Shown piece by piece: positions 20,575 to 31,866 of a stretch of DNA of 64,000 bases. The stretch spans positions 2,852,001-2,916,000 of the forward strand of contig BLLK01000047.1 of NCBI GenBank assembly GCA_021927905.1. Direction: 5' to 3'. Made by a program: the position numbers and the translations under genes. The notes beneath the pieces are model-generated. The model ran no database searches and was not told the origin of the DNA. It saw only the letters and a list, made by a program, of their open reading frames with translations. Position 1 is the first letter of the stretch, and every line of letters starts with the position of its first letter. This DNA comes from Chaetoceros tenuissimus. Taxonomy: Eukaryota > Bacillariophyta > Thalassiosirophyceae > Chaetocerotales > Chaetocerotaceae.

Positions 20575-23500
20575 TTAATACGAATTATCTCTAGTTTTGC
20601 GCACATCAGTGTAAATTCTGGTACTAATACACATAGAGTGCAATTCTTGGAATAGAAGTTTGCAAGCATAAGGAATTTCGATTTGACAAAAACTATTTGC
20701 TCTGCCAACACACATTGGTGTACGGCATTCATATGTCATCTTCTTCAAATTAGCTTGCGCCGTCAATCCGCACCTTTCACAAATATGGATACGATATTGA
20801 TCGGAGTTGCAAAAGAATCTATCTCGCATGAAATTAGCACAGCCATGAGTAATGAGACAATCACGTTCCATTTCTCCCATACGAAGTCCTCCATCTCTCG
20901 CACGACCTTCAAGAGGCTGACGAGTTAGCATTGCCACTGGTCCGCGCGCACGAGAATGGATCTTATCGTCTACTAAATGCTTCAATCTCTGGTAGAATGT
21001 TGGACCGATAAAGACTCTCGCATTCAAAGGGCGACCAGTATGTCCTTGATAAATAGCTTCGTTTCCATGCTTTTGATATCCCATGGCATGTAAACGCTTA
21101 CTGATATCCTCAACTGTCACATCAGTAAAAGGGGTGGCGTCTCCTTCACAACCCTGAAAGACTACAACTTTTCCTAGTAGACATTCAATCAATTGGGCGA
21201 TAGTCATACGAGAAGGGATAGCATGGGGATTCACGATAATGTCAGGGACGACTCCTTCTGCAGTGAAAGGCATATCCTCTTGACGGTAAGTCATTCCAAT
21301 TGTACCCTTTTGTCCGTGTCTCGATGCAAACTTATCTCCGACTTGAGGAACACGAACATTACGAATGCGAACCTTGGTGAATCTGTAGCCCTCTTTTGTT
21401 GTACTAACCATAACATTGTCAACAATTCCATTCTCATTCGCTTTCATTGATGTACTGCAATCTCTCTTGGTGAATCTACTGGCCATTCCTGCCGCTGCAT
21501 CAAGCGGTGCGGTTTTTCCAATAAGAACGTCATCACCTGATACACGTGTTCCCGGTTGAACAAGTCCATCATCATCTAGCTTATTATATTCACCATGTTT
21601 CATTCCTCTACAAGAGTCGTGGGTAGGTTTTTCAAACGTCTCTGCCATCAGATTCATTGCTCCAACACTACTTGCCTTTTCTTGGTCATTGTAACAGCGG
21701 TAATAAGAAGAACGGAAAAGACCTCTATCAATTGCACTTTGATTCATAATGAGGGAATCTTCTTGATTGTATCCAGTGTAAATCATAATTGCAACCACGC
21801 AATTCACACCACTAGGTAACTCACGGAAATGAAGGAATTCCATCGCCCTTGTTGTACACAGAGGTTTCTGTGGATAATGCAAGACGTGAGCCATAGTGTC
21901 CATTCGAACCTGATAGTTCGATGCATAAATTCCCATAGCTTGTTTACCCATCGCACTTTGGTAGGTATTACGTGGACTCTGATTGTGATCTGGAAATGGA
22001 ATAATAGATGCACAGATTCCAAGAATCATAGATGGATGAATCTCACAATGAGTATACGTGGAAGAATAAGAATCTCCTGAGTCAAGATCCTTTGGTTCCA
22101 TGGCAATCATTGTAGTTTCTTCTTCTTCAGTATCAATGTACTCTACTAATCCTTCCATGAGTAAATCAGTCCAGGTCAATTTCTTCTCGCCTTCCAGTAC
22201 TCCTTGCAGTTGTAAAATATGGTGTTTTTTGATTGCAAGCTCCTGATTTTCATTCACAACAAAGAGTGGTCTACAAATACGGCCAGCATCAGTGTAAATT
22301 CTAACTTCTGCCTCAGGAATATCACGCACAATACTGACTTCAGCATCAATATCAATCACACGACGCAAAGATCTGAAGGTATCAACGAGAAGCTTTGGGT
22401 CACGGTGAATTCCAACCCAATTTCCATTCACAAAAATCTTACATGTTGTTGGTTCTGCAATGACTGAAGGTAAGATATCAGTGAGATTTTCTGTACTGAA
22501 CTCTTCCAAGAACTCCAGGATAGGAGCTTGTGCAGTTCCAGTAGTAATGTAAGCCATAAGAGCAAGGTTTTTAACAAGCCCGACCGCTTGTCCTTCAGGC
22601 GTCTCAGCTGGACAAACCATTCCCCAATGAGTATTATGCAACTGACGTGGTTTTGCTTGCTTACCCGTACGGGCAAGTGGTGTATTACAACGACGAAGGT
22701 GAGATAGAGCAGATGCGTATGTTAAACGATTCAACACCTGAGAAACTCCTGCCTTTGGAGCAGCTGCACCCTTGTCTCCCCCTATTAGTTTGTTAAAAAA
22801 ATTAGCAAAGTTATAACAGTAAAAATATTGAAATAAGCAGAAATGAGTAACTCACAGTTTCCAGTGGCTAAACTGTATTTCAAACCATCTGTAATATGAT
22901 TTGACTTGATAGCTGCGCCAATGTTAAAATGCTTTCCTTCATCAAGGCATCTTTGAAGATGTTTACGCACATCCTTAGTAAGCTTACTGAACAAAACACG
23001 GAAAAGACCACCGAGTAAAGGTCCGGCAAGATCCAAACGTTTCTTTCCGAAATGATCTCTGTCATCTTCATCTGCACGTCCAAGTTTACACATGAGTAGT
23101 TTGTGTACAGCATACCCCAAAAAGAAACCTTTTCTGGTTTCACAATTTTCTTCAGTTCCAACATGCGGTAAAACTTCCTTTTGCAAAATTCCAGAAGCAT
23201 AGCGGATACGATCGTCCTTAGTGACATCCTTAGCACTACCTCTTCTCCCGATGAAATCCAAAGCAACGTCTTGTCTCTGAATCACAAACGCTTCTTCAAG
23301 ACTTGGTCTAAAAAGATCCATCATTTCTCCGTCCGTCAAATCATAAACAACGTGCTCAATGATATCTCTATCAGCGACATATCCCAAAGCTCTAAAAATC
23401 ACAACAACTGGAATATCAGTTCTAATATATGGTAGTGTACTTCGAATTTGATTTCCTTCAATAGCTCCCTTTCCTCCTTTATGATACATTTGAAGGTAAA

Positions 23501-24574
23501 GTGTAGATGTCGGTCTAGTAGAGTTTTCCACCTGACTTCTGGTCTCAATCACCCAACTGAATTTACTTGGTTGTTTCTTTTTGAATGCATACACGTGATT
23601 ATTTGACATACGTTCTTGTGCAATGATAACCTTCTCCGACCCATTGATGACAAAATATCCTCCCTGATCATAAATACATTCCCCAAGATCACTTAGTTGT
23701 GCATCATCCTTATCCCCTAGAACACAAAATAAAGACCGGAGCATAATAGGCACATACCCCAAAAACTCCTTTCTCGCCTCCTCAGTCGAAATCGCTTTAC
23801 CCAAATCCTCATTTGGATCGGTAATATTTGCATCTTTTCTGACTCTATACTCATTCATGGTTACGTCTACATATAGTGGCGCAGAGTAAGTCATATTTCT
23901 CAAACGTGCCTCGTGCGGAAAGATATTAGTGACAGTTCCGTCCTTTTCCACAGCTGTAGGTTTCGATAGGTACACTTGCCCAAAGTGAATCTCAAACACC
24001 TTTTTGGTAAGTGTTCCATTTTCCTCCTCAGCTAATTCTTCATCGTATCCGACAAGATGCTGGAGTTCAGGTGACACACGGATATCAGAAGAATCGTCCA
24101 CCAGTTCTTGCATCGTATTTTGTATAAATTCATCAAAAGAGTCGAGTTGCTGGCGTACGAGACCCTTTTCTTCAAAATATGCTCTGTGTACATGGAGGCA
24201 CATTTTTATATTTGTATAGATAAAATTAGCATGGAGAAAGGAAAGGGTAATTAGCAAATAATAGAGTAAAAGAAAATTACAAACCATATCATTCATCTTG
24301 TAGGAAAGAGATGACACATATCGTAATGACTTCTAAATATCTTATCATTGCAACAGCCAAGACGAGTCCAAGCACATTTTATGAAAGAGAACAAAACTTA
24401 CGAGATGACAGCCCATGCATCCTCTTGGGTGACCGGTACATCATCAATATCCATTGCATTACCCTCCTCAGCACCGTAATCATTGTATTGCTGTTCCTCA
24501 TTGTACATGACTTCATCCTCTGCTCCTCCATTTTGTTGATAGTCCATGGGGACCTCGACTCCATAGTCTGCCAT
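20575..24574 (-). CDS. RPB2: DNA-directed RNA polymerase II second-largest subunit
   Basis: Three exons, 24402-24574, 22856-24183 and 20575-22781, phases consistent, 1,235 residues, the normal RPB2 length. Exon 1 encodes an acidic start and ends in the family motif, completed by exon 2 as [19 protein letters not shown]. Exon 3 restores [19 protein letters not shown]. Strong Pol II signatures include [84 protein letters not shown] and [11 protein letters not shown], with the C-terminal zinc site CERCG and CRTPMC. RPB2 forms one side of the active-site cleft in the nucleus. The ending [17 protein letters not shown] resembles the yeast end. It is divergent with SKP1. Confidence 0.97.
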
Positions 24575-25000
24575 CTTTCACTACACTATTCTTTAAATTA
24601 CTGTTGGAGTAGTGACTGGAAAAAGTGATGGTGGCGCTAAGAATGATAGTGAACACAACAGTTAGATGATGAAATAGGTGTGTATCTCGTCGGAGGACAA
24701 GATGAAGAGAAACACGAGGCAACAGCGGCTGATCAGTGAATCTACCTAACCGAAAGGGATAGTTTGAAACCATAGCTATGTATTTATGAATACATAGCCA
24801 CTTACTGCACACAAACCCGAACGCATTGGGCATGGGCAAATTTGAGTAAGTACATTGTAGCAAATGTATCTCTTATGCCTTTTCAACTTATGTAATATTA
24901 TGTAATGCACTTTCACCTTGGTGTGCACAATTGAATATTTAGTAAGCCTAGAGAAAAAAATCAACACAAGCAGACCGCATCTCATCAAAAATATTTCACA
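24575..25000. other. Divergent promoter region, RPB2 / SKP1
   Basis: 426 bases between two outward-facing start codons of nuclear housekeeping genes. Short antisense frames only; no RNA gene or palindrome cluster noticed. Confidence 0.55.
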
Positions 25001-25651
25001 ATGAATGAGGAAATAGATGACAATAGAGAAGTAACTTTGGTAAGTTTACTGAACCTACTTTTTGGACGGAATTTTTTGGTGGATACCAGATTTCTTATAC
25101 TTGTGCAAATTGATGCTCTTTCATCATGAATCTAATAACTTACTGTTCACATCATATCAAAGATTTCAAATGATTGTCAACAGTTCAATATTACAATTAA
25201 GGAAGCAAAAATATCCAAACTCATCCGAGAGATCATTGAGGAAGAAGAAGAAGACGATGATAGCGATTGTGAAGATGAAGTGAAAACTATCAACATTATC
25301 AAAGTATCTGGGGATGTATTACAGTATATAGTTGAATATGCCAAAAACTATGTACTTGAAGCTATGGATGAAATTGAATCTCCGTTGAAGAGTGTCAAAG
25401 TTGATGAGATTGTGCAACCTTGGTATGCGGAATTCATTCAAAAAGTGTACGCTGATGGAAAATTGTTTCAATTGGTGACTGCTGCAAATTATATGAATAT
25501 ACAGGAACTCCTTCAATTGGCGTGTTTGAAGGTTGCAACGACGATTAAAGGCAAAAGTCAGGAGCAAATTCGAGAAATATTTGGATTGAGTCCGGAATTG
25601 ACAGCAGAGGAAAGAAAGCAGATTGAAGAGGAAAATAAGTGGGTTCGGTAA
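25001..25651 (+). CDS. SKP1: SKP1-family SCF ubiquitin ligase adaptor
   Basis: Two exons, 25001-25039 and 25163-25651, give 175 residues. I place the acceptor at AAAG before 25163, not at the CAG near 25193, because only this restores the conserved N-terminal strand EVTLISNDCQQFNITIKEA, matching the family pattern vkLiSsDgevF. The middle has an acidic loop (EEEEEDDDSD). The C-terminal half has WYAEFIQKVYADGKLFQLV, AANYMNIQELLQLAC and the ending REIFGLSPELTAEERKQIE, the helices that bind F-box proteins. SKP1 links F-box proteins to cullin-1. The N-terminal half is more divergent than usual, so this may be a SKP1-like paralogue. Confidence 0.88.
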
Positions 25652-25998
25652 TTGGCCGCTGGTTTTACATACCTGCTACTTTTGAAATCATTTATCAATC
25701 AAATAGAATGATGACTAATTATGTAATATTCGTTTTTAATTTCATGTTGCTCACCATCATCATTTTTCCTGAATTGAAGTAAAAATCTATCCATTGAAAT
25801 ATGGCAATTTGAGAATAAAAGTCTAGAAGTGTGTTCTTCCCGACTCATCGATAAAAAATTTATTTGATAGCAATGAGATTGATGAATTAGATTAAAGTTT
25901 AGACTTCGCATATTCAGAACACAGGACTCCGGTAGAGTATTTGTCGCTCTTGACCATAACTAAATACCATACATTTGCAGAGATGTAAACTCCAATCC
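25652..25998. other. Convergent 3' region, SKP1 / EMC5
   Basis: 347 bases between facing stop codons; AT-rich, presumably two 3' UTRs. No feature seen. Confidence 0.5.
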
Positions 25999-26361
25999 TT
26001 ATTCATCATCCTCCCATTTCTCAAACTTGACTCCCCTTCTGCTTTTCACTTGACTCAAAATTCCCTCCCTATTTGTAAAAATATCAAAATCCCTTCCAAC
26101 ATGCGCAGGAGCCCGTACTTCCTTTCTACCCTCTCCCATCACAGGAAGGAAATCTCCTTTATCAGAAATCTGTCCAAGTAGACATAACATGAATCCGAGC
26201 ATACATTCTATAACTACATCATGAGGCGGTTTCGAAGGATCGATGGACTCAATGTCCACAGTTGTACTTGTAAGGATTGATCTATAGTGTAGACATGAGT
26301 ATGCGGAATGAAGCACGACTATTATCCCAAAGTATGTGATTGATTGTGATAGCGATGGCAT
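25999..26361 (-). CDS. EMC5: ER membrane protein complex subunit 5
   Basis: Single exon, 120 residues. It resembles MMGT1/EMC5: a first membrane helix TYFGIIVVLHSAYSCLHYRS with the family's AxSxxxHRS pattern, a loop with PHDVVIECMLGFMLCLLGQI as the second helix, and a hydrophilic C-terminal tail with a Phe-Asp/Asn-x-Arg-Gly-like segment (FDIFTNREGIL). EMC inserts tail-anchored and multipass proteins at the ER. The protein is short and the match rests on helix spacing plus the YSCLHYRS and DVV motifs, so some doubt remains. Confidence 0.78.
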   Translation of the reverse strand: MPSLSQSITYFGIIVVLHSAYSCLHYRSILTSTTVDIESIDPSKPPHDVVIECMLGFMLCLLGQISDKGDFLPVMGEGRKEVRAPAHVGRDFDIFTNREGILSQVKSRRGVKFEKWEDDE

Positions 26362-26845
26362 TTTTTACTTGACCTTTATGGAATTGTAGGTTCTTATAGG
26401 TAATTACTGGTGTACGAGTAATGTTAAAAAATTATTAGGAATGGGATCCTCTGCTTTTCCTAATAGAAGCTGCAATTCCTATATCTTCTTTGTAAATCCC
26501 ACACAATTGCTTCTAATGTGATGCAATTGATTAGATCCTTTCTTTTATGAAGATGAGGCTTATTAGATACTGTATACCTATTGAAGCATGAAGCTGTCGC
26601 CTTTTGGTTTGCTGAACACTTTCAACTTCTACAGGAAAAAATGTGTTTGTATACGCGTACGTACATACTGTACTGCAACAGTAGTCGTTAGCAGAGAGCA
26701 GCAGGCAGCAGAGAGTGCACAACTATTTTTCTTCTTCAGCTTTCACACATAAAAAAGGCAATTTTACGCTGCCTGGTATTAGTATCGCGAAACTTTCAAC
26801 ACTATATAACATCAGACTTTGAGTCCTTGGTATTGGAAGTTAAAC
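26362..26845. other. Divergent promoter region, EMC5 / selenoprotein T
   Basis: 484 bases between outward-facing start codons. Contains one GTACGTAC palindrome and a short AGCAGCAGGCAGCAG patch at about 26697-26711. No gene seen. Confidence 0.5.
26657..26664. promoter_or_regulatory. GTACGTAC palindrome upstream of selenoprotein T
   Basis: Perfect palindrome 182 bases before the selenoprotein T ATG and about 300 from the EMC5 ATG. Confidence 0.3.
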
Positions 26846-27563
26846 ATGGCTCGTCGTTCTGGAAAAATGGTGATTCTACTCACCCTCTTCTCTCTTTTTG
26901 CATGTCTCTCAAATGGGATTGCATTTGCTGTGAGTAATTAATGCTACTATTCAATACTTCATATGCTCTTTCTTATCCTACTTAAACATTTGTGCTTACT
27001 TTTTCTCTTCTTTGTGCTTACAGCAAGAAGCAGATGTAGCAAGAGAGCCAATGAAGCCTCGCGGAGCTGGTGAAATGGCACCGGAAACACAAGACAGCAC
27101 TGCAGGACCAAACGTCCGTATCGAATTCTGTACTAGCTGAGGCATGCAGAGGAACTTCTTAACCATCAAGAATTTCCTCGAAGCTGAATTTCCATCTCTC
27201 CAAAACCACATCACAGGAGGCAACTATCCTCCTCCGGCGTTTGCCATCCATGCAATGAATTTACTGAGTTATATTCATCTCCTAGCTATAGCTTTTCTAT
27301 TCATGGGAGATAAACTCTGGTCTTTTATGCCTTTTGTAAAGAGTCCTCCTACTTGGTACAATACTGTAAAACAATATCCAATGCAGACATTTATATTTTT
27401 GTTCTTTGTTTTGCCAACATTTGTACAGAGCTTCATCACGACTGGAGCATTTGAGATTGCGCTTGATGGTGCAGTAGTCTTTAGTAAGATTCAAACAGGA
27501 AGATTTCCAACTGGGCCTGAATTGATTGAGATCTTCCAAAAGGCTGGAATTCCAACCAAGTAG
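26846..27563 (+). CDS. SELENOT: Selenoprotein T (UGA-encoded selenocysteine)
   Basis: Two exons, 26846-26929 and 27024-27563, give 207 residues if the in-frame TGA at 27138-27140 is read as selenocysteine (residue 67). Exon 1 is a signal peptide (MVILLTLFSLFACLSNGIAF). The redox motif is CTSU followed by GMQRNF, aligning with animal CVSUGYRR. After the TGA the frame stays open and keeps the family: GGNYPPPAF, a membrane helix region HLLAIAFLFMGDKLWSF, and STGAFEITL-like TTGAFEIALDGAVVFSKI with a TGRFPTGPELIEI ending. SelT is an ER-resident thioredoxin-like oxidoreductase. The conservation on both sides of the TGA, at the exact position of Sec, makes readthrough the only sensible reading. A stem-loop that could be the SECIS lies 60 bases past the stop. 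Confidence 0.93.
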
Positions 27564-27614
27564 TTTTCAAATTAAATTGTAGAATATAAACGGATCCAGA
27601 AAAAAGTGAGATTG

Positions 27615-27695
27615 TGACGTAATGACGATGTGTGTTTGGTGTAGGTATCTTTTATATTGAGTATTTCCACCGATGCATATCTGAGAAAGTGGTGA
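27615..27695 (+). ncRNA. Candidate SECIS element in the selenoprotein T 3' UTR
   Basis: ATGAC at 27623-27627 and TGAG at 27683-27686 could form the non-Watson-Crick SECIS quartet. Between them GATGTGTGTT plus GGTG (one bulged T) pairs with CACC plus GATGCATATC over 14 positions including several G-U pairs, closing a 26-nt apical loop. It lies in the right place. The usual unpaired AA at the 5' side of the apical loop is not evident, so I rate it only as a candidate. Confidence 0.5.
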
Positions 27696-28172
27696 AGTCA
27701 AAAGTCTTGGAGAATACTTTTGATTGTTTCATCAGTCAATCTTGCCATAATTTCGACGATCAATTTTCTAATATTCAGCAAGTCAAATTTGTCAATAAAT
27801 AACATATCGTAAAAACTTTGAATGTAATACATAGTTTGAAGTGTATTAGATTCTTCTTCTGGCGCATGTATAAATTAAACTACAGGTTTCTTGACGTGAA
27901 CGTGACCAGATCACTCTAGAGTCTTCAAACACGAGAGAGTAATTTCAAAAGAGAGATACTCGTAAAGTATTTGTTTTCGATGCACTTTCATCTTGACTTC
28001 GACTAAACTAGCAATCTTGATATGTGTCATCTTCCACGCTTCTCAAAGAATTTTTTACGCTTCTCGTTCATTGGGCTTCGGGTTCAAAATCATTGGCTTC
28101 TTCAACGATGATACATTCTTCTCTAGGTATTCTCTCATAATAAAAATGCAGCTCAAGTTGAATATGATCAAA
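27696..28172. other. Interval between selenoprotein T and alanine aminotransferase
   Basis: Holds the rest of the selenoprotein 3' UTR, including a perfect 10-bp hairpin at 27702-27731 (AGTCAAAAGT / ACTTTTGATT), and the promoter and 5' UTR of the next gene. No further gene seen. Confidence 0.5.
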
Positions 28173-29902
28173 ATGTTTCGTCTAACTCTTCTCAGCGCTG
28201 CCACTCTACGTACTTCTGCTTCCACTCTTCGTCGTAACAGCTTCCTAAAGGGTAAGTTCGTTTGTTGTTCCGCAAACTGTGCTCAGTAGGTTGCTCACAT
28301 CAATTTACATCATTAATTCTCTATCTTCAGGAGCCTTTAGACCTCTCTCTACTGCGCCTGTGAGTGACCATTACGAGAAGCGTTTGACTGAACAAAGCAT
28401 GTGTCAATACCTTCGTCACATGGAGTACGCAGTTCGTGGGAAAGTTGTCATCAAGGCAGATGAAATCAATGCGAAACTAAAAGAATCTCCAAAAGGAACG
28501 TATCCTTTTGATCACATTGTGTACACCAATATAGGAAACCCTCATTCTGTGGGTCAAAAAGATCTTACTTGGCCTAGACAAGTTTTGGCTCTCTGTGATT
28601 TGCCAGATGAGTATGGTGTTGATCACCCTCTTGCAGAGGAAATATTTCCTGTGGATGCAATCGCTAGAGCTAAAGTCATCAAGAAAGCTCTGAATTTTCA
28701 TGGTACAGGGGCATATACTCATAGTCAAGGTCCACTCTTATTTCGCCAAGAAATCTGCCGATTTATTGAAAAACGCGATGGTTTGCAAGAAGGTGCTGTG
28801 GATCCATCCGATATCTATATGACGAATGGTGCAAGTTCAGCCATTGAGATGATTTTGAATGCCCTCATAGCAGACACAACGAGTGGTGTAATGATCCCTA
28901 TTCCACAATATCCAATCTACTCAGCTACTATATCTCGATACGGTGGTCAGCAAGTAGGGTACTATCTAGACGAGAAGAAGGGTTGGGACCTTAACGTTGC
29001 AGAGTTAGAGCGATCTCTTGCAAATGCAAAGAAACATGGTATCGATGTAAACAGTTTGGTTTTAATCAACCCGGTGAGTTACTACAAAGACATTTTCTAT
29101 TTGTATAGTTTGCAAAATTCTGACAAATCAACTTCAGGGAAATCCGACTGGACAGGTCCTCCAGCCTAGCACTGTTCGTGAAATTGTAAAATTTTGCTCT
29201 GAAAATAATTTGGTTCTACTAGCAGATGAAGTTTATCAAGAAAACGTCTATGCCGCTGGATCAGAATTCTACAGCTGCAGACAAGCTGCTCACGATACAG
29301 GACTAGACGATGCAGATGCATTGGAACTTGTCTCTTTCCATTCTACATCCAAAGGTTTGCTCGGAGAATGTGGTCGTAGAGGAGGATATATGGAGCTACT
29401 GGGTTTTGATCCAAAGATTAAGGCACAGCTTTATAAGCTTGCATCTTCCCATCTGTGTAGTAATGTTCCTGGGCAAATCATGACTAGTTTGATGGTAAAT
29501 GGACCAAAAGAGGGAGATGCATCTTACGAATCATATGAAGAAGAAAAGCAAGAGATTTATGATAGTCTCAAGCGAAGAGCAAAGATTGTGAGTGAAGGCT
29601 TCAATAAGATTGAAGGCTTCTCCTGCGAGACAGCTGAAGGTTCAATGTATTGTTTCCCAAAGATCGAAATGCCGTTAGGTGCAATCGACTTTGCCCGCGC
29701 AAATGGAGTTACACCCGATACTCTATATGCTCTTTCTTTGTTGGAGAATACAGGAATTTGTGTTGTACCCGCTTCAGGTTTTGGACAAGAAAAGGGGAGG
29801 TATGGTTTCAGAACTACCTTCTTACCTGCTGAAGAAGAAATGGTTCATGTTGTGGAGGCCGTCAAGAATCATTACGAAAAATTTTGCAAGCAATTTGAGT
29901 AA
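28173..29902 (+). CDS. Alanine aminotransferase, probably mitochondrial
   Basis: Three exons, 28173-28251, 28331-29073 and 29138-29902, phases consistent, 528 residues. It interconverts alanine + 2-oxoglutarate and pyruvate + glutamate using PLP. Family motifs: YTNIGNPHSVGQ, GTGAYTHSQG, TNGASSAIEMIL, MIPIPQYPIYSAT, INPGNPTGQVLQP (rebuilt exactly by the second splice), LLADEVYQENVYAAGS and the PLP lysine in SFHSTSKGLLGECGRRGGY at about residue 346. The N-terminus MFRLTLLSAATLRTSASTLRR is Arg/Ser/Leu-rich without acids, typical of a mitochondrial presequence. An in-frame ATG at 28146 would add nine residues. In diatoms this enzyme joins carbon and nitrogen metabolism. Confidence 0.95.
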
Positions 29903-30151
29903 TTTTCTCACTTTTCTTCTTTAATGAATATTACATAAATACAAGATTACGTAGAGTCAACGTCATTAAACTTATCACTTATTCTTTACTGAGTCAATCA
30001 TATTCATAGGATAAAAACTACCATGTACTTTTTCAAAAAATATAGTAAAATGTCTAATCCAAATGGTTACTGTTCCTTATAAGTATCGTGAACAGGAATG
30101 TGGAAGATGAAATCTATGTATTTTAATGTAAAACGGAAATTAATGTAGATA

Positions 30152-31291
30152 TTATGCAGCACTAGCACCCATTTGCTTGTACTGATACGATATTTTCAGG
30201 GGTGCTGATGATCGTGCTCTTCTGAATGCTGCAGAAGCTTCCTCCTGCTTGCCTAATTTTGAATGTAGTGTACCCAATTTTATCCAGATATCAGCGACGT
30301 TGGAAGAAACAGATGCTGCAATTGTCTTTTCAGATTCTAATAATTGTAGAATCTGTTGTATGCATTGGATGGCATCTTCAAATTCATCACATTGATCGTA
30401 GACGAGAGAGAGAATTTCTAATGCCTTGAGCAACGTGCATAAATTGAACAATGGAGAGGAAGACTCTTTCTGGAGTAGCTCTATTTTGACTGATTCCTTC
30501 AAGTGTCGCTTGCATAGGTCCATTTTTTCAGCTTTTATATACAATTTTCCTAATTGTAGATGCAGTAAGGAGGTCGGAATAAAGATAGGAAAAGAATTCT
30601 CCTTTTCAGAGATCGAGATGCACTCAAGGAAAGTCGATATTGCTTGATGTACGTTATTTGCTGATTCGTACAGGTTTGCGAGAGTTAAAACATCTGAGAA
30701 AATTGATTGCTTGGGGTATTTATCACGGCCAAGCTTCTTTAAATGAATTGCTTTCTCAAAAGCTTCCACTGCTAATTCCCTGTTGTCTTCACATTGGTGG
30801 ATTTTTCCGATACGAGAGTAGATCAATCCCTGAAGAGCAAAGTCTTGAGCAAATTCGCTATGTCTCTGCAATATTGATATTGAGAGTTGACAGACCTGAA
30901 GGGCTTCGTTATTGCGATTGCAAAGTACCAAAATGTTTCCCTTGTCATACAAAAGCGAAAGTAGATGTTGAGTCAATTTAGGTGCCTCCGAGGACACTTC
31001 AATTAATGAAATACTCTCATTCAGTGCTTCTAAGGCATTCTGTAAATTGGATTGCCGTAGATACACGTTTGACAACTTTTGTAGAAGACGAGAACAGTGC
31101 ATTGACTGTGGGCCGATGCCTTTATCAGATGTAGCTAGACCTAGGGCAGTGTTGTAGATGCTTTCAGCCTCGGACCATAAACCTCGCTTGAATTTTTCAT
31201 CAGCCTCTTTTTCGTAGAAACGAAAGTCATTCCCTCCTGAGGAACCTCCTGAGGGATAGGTGTGGGTTGATGTATATGAAATGTGCTTCAT
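30152..31291 (-). CDS. TPR-repeat protein
   Basis: Single exon, 379 residues. Nearly the whole length is built of tetratricopeptide-like helix pairs: EADEKFKRGLWSEAESIYN, LSNVYLRQSNLQNALEALN, YDKGNILVLCNRNNEALQV, IGKIHQCEDNRELAVEAFE, LANLYESANNVHQAISTFL, LGKLYIKAEKMDLCKRHL, LVYDQCDEFEDAIQCIQ and LGTLHSKLGKQEEASAAFR, i.e. about eight to nine repeats in tandem. TPR arrays hold protein partners; no other domain or targeting signal is present. Resembles kinesin-light-chain/NPHP3-style arrays in spacing. Partner unknown. Confidence 0.85.
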   Translation of the reverse strand: MKHISYTSTHTYPSGGSSGGNDFRFYEKEADEKFKRGLWSEAESIYNTALGLATSDKGIGPQSMHCSRLLQKLSNVYLRQSNLQNALEALNESISLIEVSSEAPKLTQHLLSLLYDKGNILVLCNRNNEALQVCQLSISILQRHSEFAQDFALQGLIYSRIGKIHQCEDNRELAVEAFEKAIHLKKLGRDKYPKQSIFSDVLTLANLYESANNVHQAISTFLECISISEKENSFPIFIPTSLLHLQLGKLYIKAEKMDLCKRHLKESVKIELLQKESSSPLFNLCTLLKALEILSLVYDQCDEFEDAIQCIQQILQLLESEKTIAASVSSNVADIWIKLGTLHSKLGKQEEASAAFRRARSSAPLKISYQYKQMGASAA

Positions 31292-31549
31292 TATCTTTGG
31301 AAAATCAGTTTATGAAAATGAGAAGAAACAAAAGTTATGTTGTGAAAGATAGAGGAACTCAGCTGCTTCTTCCTTTCCTTGAAGTCCTTCTCAGATTCAA
31401 GGGAACATTGAGCTTTTTCGGAGTAATAATTATATAGGCATGCATTTTGATTGGTGCTGAGGAGGAATGTGTAACCTTCGCTTGAACTTCTCGGTATATT
31501 GAAGTTGAAGTACTTTCAAATACGACTCCTCAGAACTGATATTTTCATT

Positions 31550-31557
31550 GTACGTAC
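31550..31557. promoter_or_regulatory. GTACGTAC palindrome upstream of the TPR gene
   Basis: Perfect palindrome about 260 bases before the TPR gene start codon. Confidence 0.3.
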
Positions 31558-31728
31558 TTTTACTATGGAAAATAAGTCGACTGGAAAAGATGCATGTTCT
31601 GCGAAACTTGAAGTGAAACTTCAATATAATAGCTGGATAATCATCCAGATGGGAAGCATTTGTATGTCTGTATGAAGTAGTCTTCACTATGCAGCCCTCA
31701 TCACTTTTTCCGTTCTTGCTAGGGGCTT

Positions 31729-31740
31729 GGGGGGGGGGGG
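31729..31740. repeat. Poly-G tract (12 G)
   Basis: An uninterrupted run of 12 guanines in an AT-rich intergenic region; length may be uncertain because homopolymers are hard to sequence. Confidence 0.8.
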
Positions 31741-31866
31741 TAGAAATTAATAAATAAAATTTTTATAATACCGTATTATCCGAAGATTCGATGCTTCGAT
31801 TCTTTCATTTTGTTCCCCTACCATTTCCAAAGAAAAAATACTGAACCAACTTGAAAGGATCTGAAT

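Larger units (their letters stand above)
31292..31866. other. Interval between TPR gene and BRF1
   Basis: 575 bases holding the TPR gene promoter (with one GTACGTAC palindrome at 31550-31557), a 12-G homopolymer at 31729-31740 and the BRF1 3' end. No supported gene. Confidence 0.5.

Noticed and set aside
25160-25195. SKP1 acceptor at the CAG near 25193
   Set aside because: It deletes the conserved ISNDCQQ strand; the AAAG acceptor at 25162 restores the family sequence and keeps phase.
27130-27143. TGA at 27138 as a true stop, giving a short truncated protein and a second gene starting at 27144
   Set aside because: Both sides match selenoprotein T continuously and the TGA sits exactly at the Sec position of CxxU.
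31729-31740. Poly-G tract as a G-quadruplex regulator
   Set aside because: A single homopolymer in an intergenic region gives no specific evidence, and its length may be a sequencing artefact.
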